The notes under the pieces are model-generated. The model made no database searches, was not told the origin of the DNA, and saw only the letters and a program-made list of their open reading frames with translations. Shown piece by piece: positions 42,205-49,661 of a stretch of DNA of 64,000 nt; position 1 is the first letter of the stretch; every line of letters begins with the position of its first letter. A program made the position numbers and the translations under genes. Origin of the DNA: Streptomyces sp. CB02056 (GTDB lineage: Bacteria > Actinomycetota > Actinomycetes > Streptomycetales > Streptomycetaceae); contig NZ_LIPD01000008.1 in the NCBI RefSeq assembly GCF_001905545.1, positions 62,001 through 126,000 on the forward strand, given 5' to 3'.

Positions 42205-42539
42205 TCCAACCTCACGGGAGAATGCGGGAGAGAACCCATCAGGACGTGAAATCGCTTGCACGGGAGATCGTTTCGCAACAGTGTCGGGCTTTCGTCCGCC
42301 CCCCGGCCGACCGCGATCGGCAGCATCCTACCGAGCCCCGTCCGGCGGTCCGGACCGAGGACCGCGCTCGGTTCCACGGGACCACCCCGAGGGAACCCCG
42401 ACATCCGGCTACGACTCCCCGGTGACCCTTCGGGGCCGGGAATCACCTGCCGGGCTGAGGCCCGGGGGCCGACGGCGGCGGAGGATGGAACCAGCCCGCC
42501 GGACCTGCCGGACCGGGCCGCCACCACAGGGAGAGAATC
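42205..42539. other. Divergent intergenic region, promoter only
   Basis: In this 335-bp gap the minus strand has TAGGAT at 42330-42325, a possible -10 for the LAxTG protein gene giving a leader of about 115 nt. Nothing else stands out: no gene and no strong hairpin. The pspC promoter was not identified. Confidence 0.4.
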
Positions 42540-42725
42540 ATGAGTGCGCGCCTCGCCCGTCCTCGCCGCAACCGCGTCCTCGCCGGTGTCTGCGCCGGGA
42601 TCGCCGAACGCTTCGGCCTGACCCCGTGGACCGTCCGCGTGATCTTCCTGCTCTCCTGCCTGCTGCCCGGCCCCCAGTTCCTGCTCTACCTGGCCCTCTG
42701 GGTGCTGCTCCCCCAGGAGCCGTGA
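42540..42725 (+). CDS. PspC-domain small membrane protein
   Basis: A 61-residue protein that is essentially one PspC domain: 'RPRRNRVLAGVCAGIAERFGL' followed by 'VRVIFLLSCLLPGPQFLLYL' and 'ALWVLLPQEP'. Single-domain PspC proteins are common in streptomycetes and are thought to relate to envelope stress. ATG at 42540 has GGGAGA 5 nt upstream. A very strong terminator follows. Confidence 0.9.
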   Translation: MSARLARPRRNRVLAGVCAGIAERFGLTPWTVRVIFLLSCLLPGPQFLLYLALWVLLPQEP

Positions 42726-42786
42726 GCCCGGCGGCGCGGGGGCCCGCCCTCGGCCCGGCGGCCCGGGGGCGACCGGGCCTCACCGC

Positions 42787-42839
42787 ACGGCGACGGGCCG
42801 CCCGCCCCGGGGTCTCCGGGGTGGGCGGCCCGTCGCCGT
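42787..42839. terminator. Very long terminator hairpin, 24-bp stem
   Basis: Arms 42787-42810 and 42816-42839 (starting ACGGCGACGGGCCGCCC) pair along 24 bp with a single G-T/C-A position and a 5-nt loop. It lies between the convergent pspC and secreted-protein genes. Confidence 0.9.
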
Positions 42840-42854
42840 GCCATGGGCCGTGGC

Positions 42855-43241
42855 TCAGCCGGTCAGGCCGGGGATGGCCGGGAGGGTGCTGGTCAGCCCG
42901 CCGATCGGGGTCTTGTCCAGACCGGGGATGGTCGGGAGCGCGGCGCGCTGCTGGGCGGCGCGCTGCTCGGTGACGCCGGCCAGCGGGGTGTCCCCGGCGG
43001 GGACGGCCTTGCCGACGCTCGGGGCGAGGGTGCCCAGCGTCTCGGTCACCTTGCCGGCGGCGGGCAGCTTGGCGGCGGTGTCGGTGACCGCACCGGTCAC
43101 CGCCGGGTTCGTCAACGCGCCGGTGGGCAGCCCGAGGCCGCCGGCCGCCTGGCCGTCGGCCGCGGAGGCGGCACCGGCGCCGACCGCCACGATGGCGATG
43201 CCGAGCGCCGCGGTACCGGCGGCCTTGAGAGCCTGCTTCAT
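42855..43241 (-). CDS. Small secreted protein
   Basis: A 128-residue exported protein of unknown function. Signal peptide 'MKQALKAAGTAALGIAIVAV' with cleavage after 'GAGAASA-A' (near residue 29). The mature part is about 100 residues rich in Gly, Pro, Thr and Ala, without Cys or recognisable domain, and includes 'LPTIPGLDKTPIGGL' and 'LPAIPGL', two related P-x-I-P-G-L segments. ATG at 43241 has AAGGGGA 6 nt upstream. Confidence 0.75.
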   Translation of the reverse strand: MKQALKAAGTAALGIAIVAVGAGAASAADGQAAGGLGLPTGALTNPAVTGAVTDTAAKLPAAGKVTETLGTLAPSVGKAVPAGDTPLAGVTEQRAAQQRAALPTIPGLDKTPIGGLTSTLPAIPGLTG

Positions 43242-43392
43242 GGTTGGTCCCCTTTGGGTCCTCGTCGGTCGCCGACTTCGCGCACGGGACCGGCGGACGG
43301 GCGACCGCCGCCGCGACGTTTCGGCATGACTGGCACACCGTAGTGAGCAGGTCACGCGGGAGCCAAAGGGCGTTCACCCACCCGAGTGAGTA

Positions 43393-43439
43393 GTCGGATG
43401 AACACCAACCCCCTTGCAGGAGCCTGGAGTTCATCCGAC
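43393..43439. terminator. Long-loop inverted repeat behind add
   Basis: GTCGGATGAAC (43393-43403) and its perfect complement (43429-43439) are 11-bp arms around a 25-nt loop, 33 nt after the add stop. It may terminate add, but the loop is long and it also lies about 150 bp upstream of the secreted-protein start, so an operator is possible. Confidence 0.5.
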
Positions 43440-43471
43440 CGGCGCGCGCCGGGGCGCCGCGCCCCGGAGGC

Positions 43472-44629
43472 TCAGTTGCCGCCGGTGCCCGCGCTGAACA
43501 GCCACTCCGCCTTCAGCTCGGCGTAGCCCGGCTTGATCACGTCGCTGATCATCGCCAGCCGCTCGTCGAAGGGCAGGAACGCGGACTTCATCGCGTTCAC
43601 CGTGAACCACTCCAGGTCGCCCAGGGTGTAGCCGAAGGCGTCCACCACGTGGCCGAACTCCCGGCTCATGCTGGTGCCGCTCATCAGCCGGTTGTCGGTG
43701 TTCACGGTGACCCGGAACTTCAGCCGGCTGAGCAGCCCGATCGGGTGCTCGGCGTACGAGGCGGCGGCGCCGGTCTGGATGTTGGAGGTCGGGCACATCT
43801 CCAGCGGGATGCGCTTGTCGCGCACGTACGCGGCCAGCCGGCCGAGCTCGACCGTGCCGTCCTCGCCCACCGTGATGTCGTCGACGATCCGCACGCCGTG
43901 GCCGAGCCGGTCGGCGCCGCAGCACTGCAGGGCCTCCCAGATCGACGGCAGGCCGAAGGCCTCGCCCGCGTGGATGGTGAAGTGGTTGTTCTCGCCCTTG
44001 AGGTAGTCGAAGGCGGCCTGGTGGCGGGTGGGCGGGTAGCCGGCCTCGGCACCGGCGATGTCGAAGCCGACGACGCCCGAGTCCCGGTGGCGGTTGGCCA
44101 GTTCGGCGATCTCCTGCGAGCGGGCGGCGTGCCGCATCGCGGTGATCAGGGTGCCGACGCGGATCCGGTGGCCGGCCGCGCGGGCGTTGGCCTCGCCGAG
44201 GCGGAAGCCCTCCTGGACGGCCTCGACGACCTCGTCCAGGCTCAGTCCGGCCTCCAGGTGCTGCTCGGGGGCGTAGCGGACCTCGGCGTACACGACGCCG
44301 TCGGCGGCCAGGTCCTCGGCGCAGTCCGCGGCGACCTTGATCAGCGCCTCACGGGTCTGCATCACGGCGCAGGTGTGCGCGAAGGTCTCCAGGTAGCGGA
44401 CCAGCGAGCCGGAGTCGGCGGCCTCGCGGAACCACTCGCCGAGCTCCTTGGGGTCGGTGGTGGGCAGGCCCTGGTAGCCGCAGGCGGCGGCCAGCTCGAC
44501 CACGGTCTCCGGGCGCAGCCCGCCGTCCAGGTGGTCGTGCAGGAGGACCTTCGGCGCGCGGCGGATCTGGTCGGGAGTGGGGATGCGCGGGCCGGTGCCC
44601 GCGGTGGTGACGGGGATCTGCTGTTCCAT
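43472..44629 (-). CDS. add: Adenosine deaminase
   Basis: Deaminates (deoxy)adenosine to (deoxy)inosine, feeding the purine nucleoside phosphorylase. The 385-residue zinc enzyme has HxH at 31/33 ('LLHDHLDGGLRPET'), the catalytic His/Glu in 'FTIHAGEAFG', 'DRLGHGVRI', 'MCPTSNIQTG' and the final metal aspartate in 'VTVNTDNRLMSGT'. ATG at 44629 is 6 nt after TATATT with no ribosome binding site (leaderless). The promoter carries the CTACGCGCGTAG palindrome. Monocistronic. Confidence 0.96.
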   Translation of the reverse strand: MEQQIPVTTAGTGPRIPTPDQIRRAPKVLLHDHLDGGLRPETVVELAAACGYQGLPTTDPKELGEWFREAADSGSLVRYLETFAHTCAVMQTREALIKVAADCAEDLAADGVVYAEVRYAPEQHLEAGLSLDEVVEAVQEGFRLGEANARAAGHRIRVGTLITAMRHAARSQEIAELANRHRDSGVVGFDIAGAEAGYPPTRHQAAFDYLKGENNHFTIHAGEAFGLPSIWEALQCCGADRLGHGVRIVDDITVGEDGTVELGRLAAYVRDKRIPLEMCPTSNIQTGAAASYAEHPIGLLSRLKFRVTVNTDNRLMSGTSMSREFGHVVDAFGYTLGDLEWFTVNAMKSAFLPFDERLAMISDVIKPGYAELKAEWLFSAGTGGN

Positions 44630-44635
44630 TGCGGA

Positions 44636-44657
44636 AATATAGCCCCTACGCGCGTAG
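44636..44657 (-). promoter_or_regulatory. add promoter with CTACGCGCGTAG operator
   Basis: The perfect palindrome CTACGCGCGTAG (44646-44657) ends 4 nt before TATATT (44641-44636, minus strand), which is 6 nt from the ATG of add. Same geometry as deoC. Confidence 0.8.
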
Positions 44658-44809
44658 ACCGACCACCGCGAACACCGCCGGATGGTCCAAACTCCACCCG
44701 GAATTCCACCGACCGGTCCATACGATCCACCAAAGCGTCAACCGGCCGCCGCGACGGGCCCGGTCGCGCCGCGCGACGGCGTTCTCAGCCCTGCCGCACG
44801 ACGGCGTTC

Positions 44810-45778
44810 TCAGTCGTGCTGCAGCAGCCGCCCACGCCGGGACAGCACGAAGTCCCGGAACGCCCGCGCCGGCGGGGCCAACGGCCGCCCCGCCGCCCAG
44901 GCCAACCCGATCGCCCGCCGGGTCCGCGGCGCCGTCACCTCCAGCTCCACCACCCCCGGCCGCGGCACCAGGGCCGGCGGCAGCAGCGCCACCCCCAGCC
45001 CGGCCGCCACCAGCCCGCGCAGCGTCTCCGCCTCCTCCCCCTCGAACGCCAGCCGGGGGACGAACCCGGCCTCCGCGCAGAAGCCGTCCGTGATCGCGCG
45101 CAGCCCGTACCCCTGCTCCAGCCCGACGAACGGCTCCTCGGCCACCTCCGCCAGCCGGATCCGCCGCCGCCCGGCCAGCCGGTGGTCCGCCGGGACGACC
45201 AGGTGCAGCCGCTGCTCGTCCAGCGGCCGGGCGGCGAACGCCGGGTCCTCCGGCAGCGGCGCGACCAGGCAGAGGTCCAACTCCCCGGCCCGCAGCCGCT
45301 CCAGCATCGCCGCGCCGTAGTCCTGCACCAGCTGGAACCGCACCCGCGGGTGCTCCACGCGGAAGCCGCGCAGCAGCGCCGGCACCGCGTCCGGCCCCAT
45401 CGTGTGCAGGAACCCGAAGGCCACCAGGCCCACCGCCGGATCCGCCTCCGCCCGGGCCGCCTCCGCACCGCGCTCCAGCTCGGCCAGCGCCCGCTCCACC
45501 GAGGCCAGCAGCAGCCGGCCCGCCCTGGTCAGCCGGACCGTACGGCCCTGGCGGGCCAGCAGGTCCACCCCCAGCTCCTCCTCCAGCCCGGCCACCGCGC
45601 GCGACAGCGTCGGCTGCGGCACCCCGAGCAGCGCGGCCGCCTGGGTCACGTGCTCCAGCCGGGCCACCGCCGCGAACCGGGCCAGCCGGGGCGCCAGCAG
45701 CACGGCCGGCTCCTCCGGCCCCAACTCGGCCACCCGGTACCGCTGTTCCCCACCGTCCACCGATTCCGGACCGGACAT
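44810..45778 (-). CDS. LysR-family transcriptional regulator
   Basis: A 322-residue LysR-type regulator. HTH at about 28-75 ('LARFAAVARLEHVTQAAALLG', 'PTLSRAVAGLEEELGVDLL'), then the LysR substrate-binding domain ('VGLVAFGFLHTMGPDAVPALL', 'FQLVQDYGAAMLERLRAGEL', 'LVVPADHRLAGRR', 'GLVAAGLGVALLPPALV'). ATG at 45778 is chosen, with GAGGTGG upstream; ATG at 45799 and 45814 lie inside the shared operator. Divergent from an MFS transporter that it most likely controls, as in similar LysR/MFS pairs. Confidence 0.9.
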   Translation of the reverse strand: MSGPESVDGGEQRYRVAELGPEEPAVLLAPRLARFAAVARLEHVTQAAALLGVPQPTLSRAVAGLEEELGVDLLARQGRTVRLTRAGRLLLASVERALAELERGAEAARAEADPAVGLVAFGFLHTMGPDAVPALLRGFRVEHPRVRFQLVQDYGAAMLERLRAGELDLCLVAPLPEDPAFAARPLDEQRLHLVVPADHRLAGRRRIRLAEVAEEPFVGLEQGYGLRAITDGFCAEAGFVPRLAFEGEEAETLRGLVAAGLGVALLPPALVPRPGVVELEVTAPRTRRAIGLAWAAGRPLAPPARAFRDFVLSRRGRLLQHD

Positions 45779-45802
45779 CCCCGCACCACCTCGACTCATA
45801 CG

Positions 45803-45863
45803 CCAGTGCATCAATCATCCACACTTCATGCATTGGACGCATCAACGCCGACAGGCCTACGGT
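45803..45863. promoter_or_regulatory. LysR operator and MFS promoter
   Basis: CCAGTGCAT (45803-45811) and ATGCATTGG (45828-45836) form an inverted repeat with one mismatch and 16-bp spacing. The right half overlaps TTGGAC (45833-45838), the -35 of a promoter whose -10 is TACGGT (45858-45863); the MFS ATG is 7 nt further on. Confidence 0.65.
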
Positions 45864-45870
45864 CGACGAC

Positions 45871-47172
45871 ATGCAGCCCGCCGATACCGGGGCATCCGTG
45901 ACCACCCCGGATGCCCCCGCCACCGCCCCCACCACCCTCACCGCCGACGACCGCCACCGCCCCGGCCAGCGCGCCTTCCGCCGCGCCAACCTCGCCCTGT
46001 TCGCCGCCGGGGTCGCGACCTTCGTCCTGCTCTACTCCACCCAGGGCCTGCTGCCGATCCTCTCGGCCGACCTCGACCTCACCCCCGGCCAGGCCAGCTG
46101 GACGGCCTCCGCCGCCACCCTCGGCCTCGCCCTCGGGCTGCTCCCGGCCAGCGCGCTCTCCGACCGGTACGGCCGCACCGCGGTGATGACGGCCTCCACC
46201 CTCGCCGCCTCCGCGTTCGCCCTCGCCCTGCCCTTCGCGCCGGACCTCACCACCCTCGTCGTCCTGCGCGTCCTCCAGGGCGCCGTCCTCGCCGGGCTCC
46301 CCGCCACCGCCATGGCCTACCTCGCCGAGGAGGTCCACCCCAGCGCCCTGCCCTCCGCGATGGGCCTGTACGTGGCCGGCAACAGCATCGGCGGCATGGG
46401 CGGCCGACTGCTCTCCGGCTGGACCGCCGCCGGACTCGGCTGGCGCTGGGGCCTCGCCGCCTCCGCCGTCCTCGCCCTGCTCGCCACCCTCGCCTTCCGG
46501 CTGCTGATCCCCGCCGCCCGGCACTTCACCCCGGCCCCGGTGGACGCCCGCGCGCTCACCCGCACCGTCGGACGGCACCTGCGCAACCCGCTGCTGCTAC
46601 GGCTGTACCTGCTCGGCATGCTGTTCATGGCGGTGTTCGGCGCGGTCTACAACACCGTCGGCTACCGGCTGATCGCCGCACCCTTCCACCTGCCGGAGTC
46701 GATCGCCGCCTCGATCTTCGTGGTCTACCTGGTCGGCACCGGCACCTCCGCCGCGGCCGGCCGGCTCGCCGGCCGCCTCGGCCGGCGCGGCGCCCTCTAC
46801 GTCTCCATCGGCGTGACCGCGGCCGGCCTGCTGCTCTCCCTCGCCGAATCCCTCACCTGCGCCCTGCTCGGCCTGGTCCTGATCACCGCCGGCTTCTTCG
46901 CCGGCCACGCCACCGCCTCCTCCTCCGTCGGCCGCACCGCCACCGAGGGCCGCGCCCAGGCCTCCGCCCTCTACCTGATCGCCTACTACCTCGGCAACAG
47001 CCTCGGCGGCACCCTCGGCGCCGACGCCTACCACGCCACCGGCTGGCCCGGCGCCGCCACCGTCGGCCTCACCGCCATGGCCCTCGCCGCCGCCGTCACC
47101 CTCTACGCCACCCGCCAGGCCCACACCACCGCCCGGCGTTCAAGTCAGCCGGGCAGACTTTCCGCCAGGTAG
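45871..47172 (+). CDS. MFS transporter (YnfM/drug efflux type)
   Basis: A 433-residue 12-helix major facilitator. After a 40-residue Thr/Ala-rich cytosolic start come 'ATFVLLYSTQGLLPILSADL', motif A-like 'ASALSDRYGRTAVM' between helices 2 and 3, 'VLRVLQGAVLAGLPATAMAYL' and a second half with 'AAGRLAGRLGRRGALY'. Closest in pattern to E. coli YnfM/arabinose-type efflux proteins, which are also next to LysR genes. Substrate unknown. Leaderless ATG at 45871. Its TAG stop (47170-47172) is also the first half of the -10 box of the next gene. Confidence 0.88.
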   Translation: MQPADTGASVTTPDAPATAPTTLTADDRHRPGQRAFRRANLALFAAGVATFVLLYSTQGLLPILSADLDLTPGQASWTASAATLGLALGLLPASALSDRYGRTAVMTASTLAASAFALALPFAPDLTTLVVLRVLQGAVLAGLPATAMAYLAEEVHPSALPSAMGLYVAGNSIGGMGGRLLSGWTAAGLGWRWGLAASAVLALLATLAFRLLIPAARHFTPAPVDARALTRTVGRHLRNPLLLRLYLLGMLFMAVFGAVYNTVGYRLIAAPFHLPESIAASIFVVYLVGTGTSAAAGRLAGRLGRRGALYVSIGVTAAGLLLSLAESLTCALLGLVLITAGFFAGHATASSSVGRTATEGRAQASALYLIAYYLGNSLGGTLGADAYHATGWPGAATVGLTAMALAAAVTLYATRQAHTTARRSSQPGRLSAR

Positions 47173-47181
47173 ACTTTCCCC
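47155..47181 (+). promoter_or_regulatory. Promoter of the AbrB-type antitoxin gene, overlapping the MFS stop
   Basis: TAGACT (47170-47175) is 6 nt before ATG 47182 and includes the MFS stop codon. AGACTTTCC occurs twice, at 47155-47163 and 47171-47179, 16 bp apart, covering the -10 and the start. These copies could be autoregulatory sites. Confidence 0.5.
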
Positions 47182-47535
47182 ATGGCAGACCTCAAGCGCC
47201 GCCGTCGCCCCCACCTGGTGTCCACGCCCGTGCGGAAGAAGGGCGTGGTCACCATCCCGCAGGAGATAAGAGAGCAGCTGGACCTCCAGGAGGGCGACCA
47301 GTTGGTGGTCGCGGTGGAGGACGGCCGCATCGTCCTGACCCCCGCCTCCGTCATCCCGGACGACCAGGCGTGGTTCTGGAGCGGCGGCTGGCAGGAGAAG
47401 GAGCAGGAGGTCGACGAGGCGCTCGCCGCGGGCGAGCGGGGCGAGATGTTCCAGGACGGGGACTCCTTCCTGCAGTCGCTCGCCGACGAGGCCGGCCTCG
47501 ACCTGGGGGAGATCAAGCGCCGTGCCGACGTATGA
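47182..47535 (+). CDS. AbrB/MazE-type antitoxin
   Basis: A 117-residue protein with an N-terminal SpoVT-AbrB swapped-hairpin DNA-binding domain ('STPVRKKGVVTIPQEIREQL', 'EGDQLVVAVEDGRIVLTP') and an acidic C-terminal half ('EKEQEVDEALAAGERGEMFQ') likely to wrap the toxin. The following gene overlaps by 14 nt. It contains consecutive rare codons ATA-AGA (in the I-R of 'QEIREQ'), unusual at this GC. Leaderless ATG. Probable labile antitoxin and autorepressor. Confidence 0.85.
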   Translation: MADLKRRRRPHLVSTPVRKKGVVTIPQEIREQLDLQEGDQLVVAVEDGRIVLTPASVIPDDQAWFWSGGWQEKEQEVDEALAAGERGEMFQDGDSFLQSLADEAGLDLGEIKRRADV

Positions 47536-47815
47536 GTCACTGGCCCACTTCCTGCGCGACTGGAAGGGCCTGACCGCCGCCCAGAAGACCGCGTTCCTGG
47601 TCGCGGTGGCCCAGTTCGTCGCCGACCTCCGGGCCGGCCAGGGCTTCCGCCGCGGCCTGCGGGCGAAGAGGATGCAGGGCCACCCGGACATCTGGGAGAT
47701 GACCTGGGCCCCGGACGGCCGGGCGACCTTCAGCTACGGAACCACGCCCCAGCACGGCGAGCCCCACATCGTCTGGCGCCGGATCGGCACCCACGACATC
47801 TTCGGCCGCCCCTGA
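47522..47815 (+). CDS. RelE/ParE-like toxin partner
   Basis: A 97-residue protein with the RelE-like pattern: N-terminal helices ('SLAHFLRDWKGLTAAQKTAF', 'FVADLRAGQGFRRGLRAKRM'), then strands 'IWEMTWAPDGRATFSYG' and 'HIVWRRIGTHDIFG'. The Arg/Lys-rich middle and C-terminal Arg/His/Asp could form the active site. GTG at 47522 overlaps the antitoxin by 14 nt, the usual antitoxin-first order. A type II toxin-antitoxin pair is a strong inference; the toxin's target is not evident. Confidence 0.78.
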   Translation: MPTYESLAHFLRDWKGLTAAQKTAFLVAVAQFVADLRAGQGFRRGLRAKRMQGHPDIWEMTWAPDGRATFSYGTTPQHGEPHIVWRRIGTHDIFGRP

Positions 47816-47829
47816 CCGGTGAGAAACGT

Positions 47830-47863
47830 CGAGCCGCCCGCCGGTGCACCGGCGGGCGGCTCG
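47830..47863. terminator. Perfect 34-bp palindrome terminator
   Basis: CGAGCCGCCCGCCGGTG followed at once by its exact complement (17-bp arms, no unpaired centre) between the convergent toxin and deoA genes. Confidence 0.88.
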
Positions 47864-47876
47864 TTCACGACCGTGC

Positions 47877-49154
47877 TCAGGCGATGCGGTCGAGGACGAT
47901 CGGGTTCGGGGTGAAGGCGGTGCCCGCCGGGGCGACCTCGATGCCGCCGGCCAGGGCCTCGACGGCGTAGTCGAAGCGCTCGGGGGTGTCGGTGTGCAGG
48001 GTCAGCAGGGGCTGGCCGGCCACCACGGTGTCGCCGGGCTTGGCGTGCATCTCGATGCCGGCGCCGGCCTGCACCGGGTCCTCCTTGCGGGCGCGGCCGG
48101 CGCCCAGGCGCCAGGCGCTGACGCCGATCGCGTAGGCGTCCAGCGTGGTGAGCACGCCGGAGGCGGGGGCCGGGATGACGTGCTGCTCGCGGGCGACCGG
48201 GAGCGGGGCGTCGACGTCGCCGCCCTGGGCGGCGATCATGCGGCGCCAGTGGTCCATCGCGGTGCCGTCGCGCAGCGCGTCCGCCGGGTCCTTGCCGTGG
48301 ACGCCGGCCGCGGCGAGCATCTCGCGGGCGAGCGCGAGGGTGAGCTCGACGACGTCGGCCGGGCCGCCGCCGGCGAGCACCTCGACGGACTCGCGGACCT
48401 CCAGCGCGTTGCCCGCGGTGAGGCCGAGCGGGGTGGACATGTCGGTGAGCAGGGCGACGGTGTTGACCCCGGCGGTGGTGCCCAGACCGACCATGGTGCG
48501 GGCGAGTTCGCGGGCGTCGTCCAGGTTCTTCATGAACGCCCCGGAGCCGACCTTGACGTCCAGGACCAGCGCGCCGGTGCCCTCGGCGATCTTCTTCGAC
48601 ATGATCGAGGAGGCGATCAGCGGGATGGCCTCGACGGTGCCGGTGACGTCGCGCAGCGCGTACAGCTTCTTGTCGGCGGGCGCGAGGCCGTCGCCGGCCG
48701 CGCAGATCACCGCGCCGACGGAGCCCAGCACGTCCATCATCTCCTCGTTGGAGAGCAGGGCGCGCCAGCCGGGGATGGACTCCAGCTTGTCCAGGGTGCC
48801 GCCGGTGTGGCCGAGGCCGCGGCCGGAGAGCTGCGGGACGGCGGCGCCGCAGGCGGCGACCAGCGGGGCGAGCGGCAGGGTGATCTTGTCGCCGACGCCG
48901 CCGGTGGAGTGCTTGTCGCTGGTGGGCAGCGGCAGCGAGGAGAAGTCCATCCGGACGCCGGAGCGGATCATGGCGTCGGTCCAGCGGCTGATCTCGTGCG
49001 GCTTCATGCCGTTCAGGAGGATCGCCATCGCCAGTGCGGACATCTGCTCGTCGGCGACCTCGCCGCGGGTGTAGGCGTCGATGACCCAGTCGATCTGAGC
49101 GTCGCTCAGTTCTCCGCGATCGCGCTTGGTCCTGATGACGGAGATGGCGTCCAT
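47877..49154 (-). CDS. deoA: Thymidine phosphorylase
   Basis: Phosphorolyses thymidine (and deoxyuridine) to base plus deoxyribose-1-phosphate. The 425-residue protein has the family signature 'SGRGLGHTGGTLDKLESIPG', phosphate-binding 'KHSTGGVGDKITL', 'DVKVGSGAFMK' and the C-terminal PYNP domain. ATG at 49154 has TTGGAG 5 nt upstream. The ~70-nt leader contains a 13-bp hairpin and the promoter carries a TACGCGCGTA operator. Deoxyribose-1-P goes to the mutase at 27090 and then DeoC. Confidence 0.95.
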   Translation of the reverse strand: MDAISVIRTKRDRGELSDAQIDWVIDAYTRGEVADEQMSALAMAILLNGMKPHEISRWTDAMIRSGVRMDFSSLPLPTSDKHSTGGVGDKITLPLAPLVAACGAAVPQLSGRGLGHTGGTLDKLESIPGWRALLSNEEMMDVLGSVGAVICAAGDGLAPADKKLYALRDVTGTVEAIPLIASSIMSKKIAEGTGALVLDVKVGSGAFMKNLDDARELARTMVGLGTTAGVNTVALLTDMSTPLGLTAGNALEVRESVEVLAGGGPADVVELTLALAREMLAAAGVHGKDPADALRDGTAMDHWRRMIAAQGGDVDAPLPVAREQHVIPAPASGVLTTLDAYAIGVSAWRLGAGRARKEDPVQAGAGIEMHAKPGDTVVAGQPLLTLHTDTPERFDYAVEALAGGIEVAPAGTAFTPNPIVLDRIA

Positions 49155-49183
49155 GCGTGCTCCAAGAGGGGTTTCAAAAGCGA

Positions 49184-49238
49184 AGAGTGTCGCGAGATGA
49201 CCGGGTTCCGGCCCACTCGCGACACTCTACGCGCGTAA
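49184..49238 (-). promoter_or_regulatory. deoA operator and leader hairpin
   Basis: TACGCGCGTA (49228-49237) is followed on the minus strand by TAGAGT, a likely -10. Directly downstream lies a perfect 13-bp inverted repeat, AGAGTGTCGCGAG (49184-49196) with 49216-49228, loop 19 nt. It is in the 5' leader, ending about 30 nt before the start codon, and could be an RNA hairpin or a second protein site. Confidence 0.7.
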
Positions 49239-49250
49239 CAGAAAGGGAGG

Positions 49251-49661
49251 CTAGAGCCGTTCCGGCCCGAACGCGTCGGGCAGGACCTCGCTCATCGGCT
49301 TGATGCCCGAGGCCAGTTCGATCAGCAGCCCCGGCCCGCCGTGCTCGTACAGCAGCTGGCGGCAGCGCCCGCACGGCATCAGCAGTTCGCCGGCGCCGTC
49401 CACACAGGTGAAGGCGACCAGCCGGCCGCCGCCGGAGGAGTGCAGCGCGGACACCAGCCCGCACTCGGCGCACAGCCCCAGCCCGTACGAGGCGTTCTCG
49501 ACGTTGCAGCCCGTGACCACCCGGCCGTCGTCCACCAGCGCGGCCGCGCCGACCGGGAACCTGCTGTACGGCGCGTACGCGCGGCCCATGGCCTCGCGCG
49601 CCGCCGAACGCAGCAGCTCCCAGTCGATCGCGGGCGGCGCCGCGGGCCCGTCGGCGGTCAC
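49251..49661 (-). CDS. cdd: Cytidine deaminase
   Basis: Deaminates (deoxy)cytidine to (deoxy)uridine. The 136-residue homotetrameric type has the zinc motifs 'GCNVENASYGLGLCAECGL' (C-A-E with the catalytic Glu) and 'MPCGRCRQLLYE'. GTG at 49661 overlaps the permease stop (GTGA), so it is the last gene of the importer operon and is made together with the transporter. About 90 bp later the separate deoA promoter begins. Confidence 0.94.
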   Translation of the reverse strand: MTADGPAAPPAIDWELLRSAAREAMGRAYAPYSRFPVGAAALVDDGRVVTGCNVENASYGLGLCAECGLVSALHSSGGGRLVAFTCVDGAGELLMPCGRCRQLLYEHGGPGLLIELASGIKPMSEVLPDAFGPERL

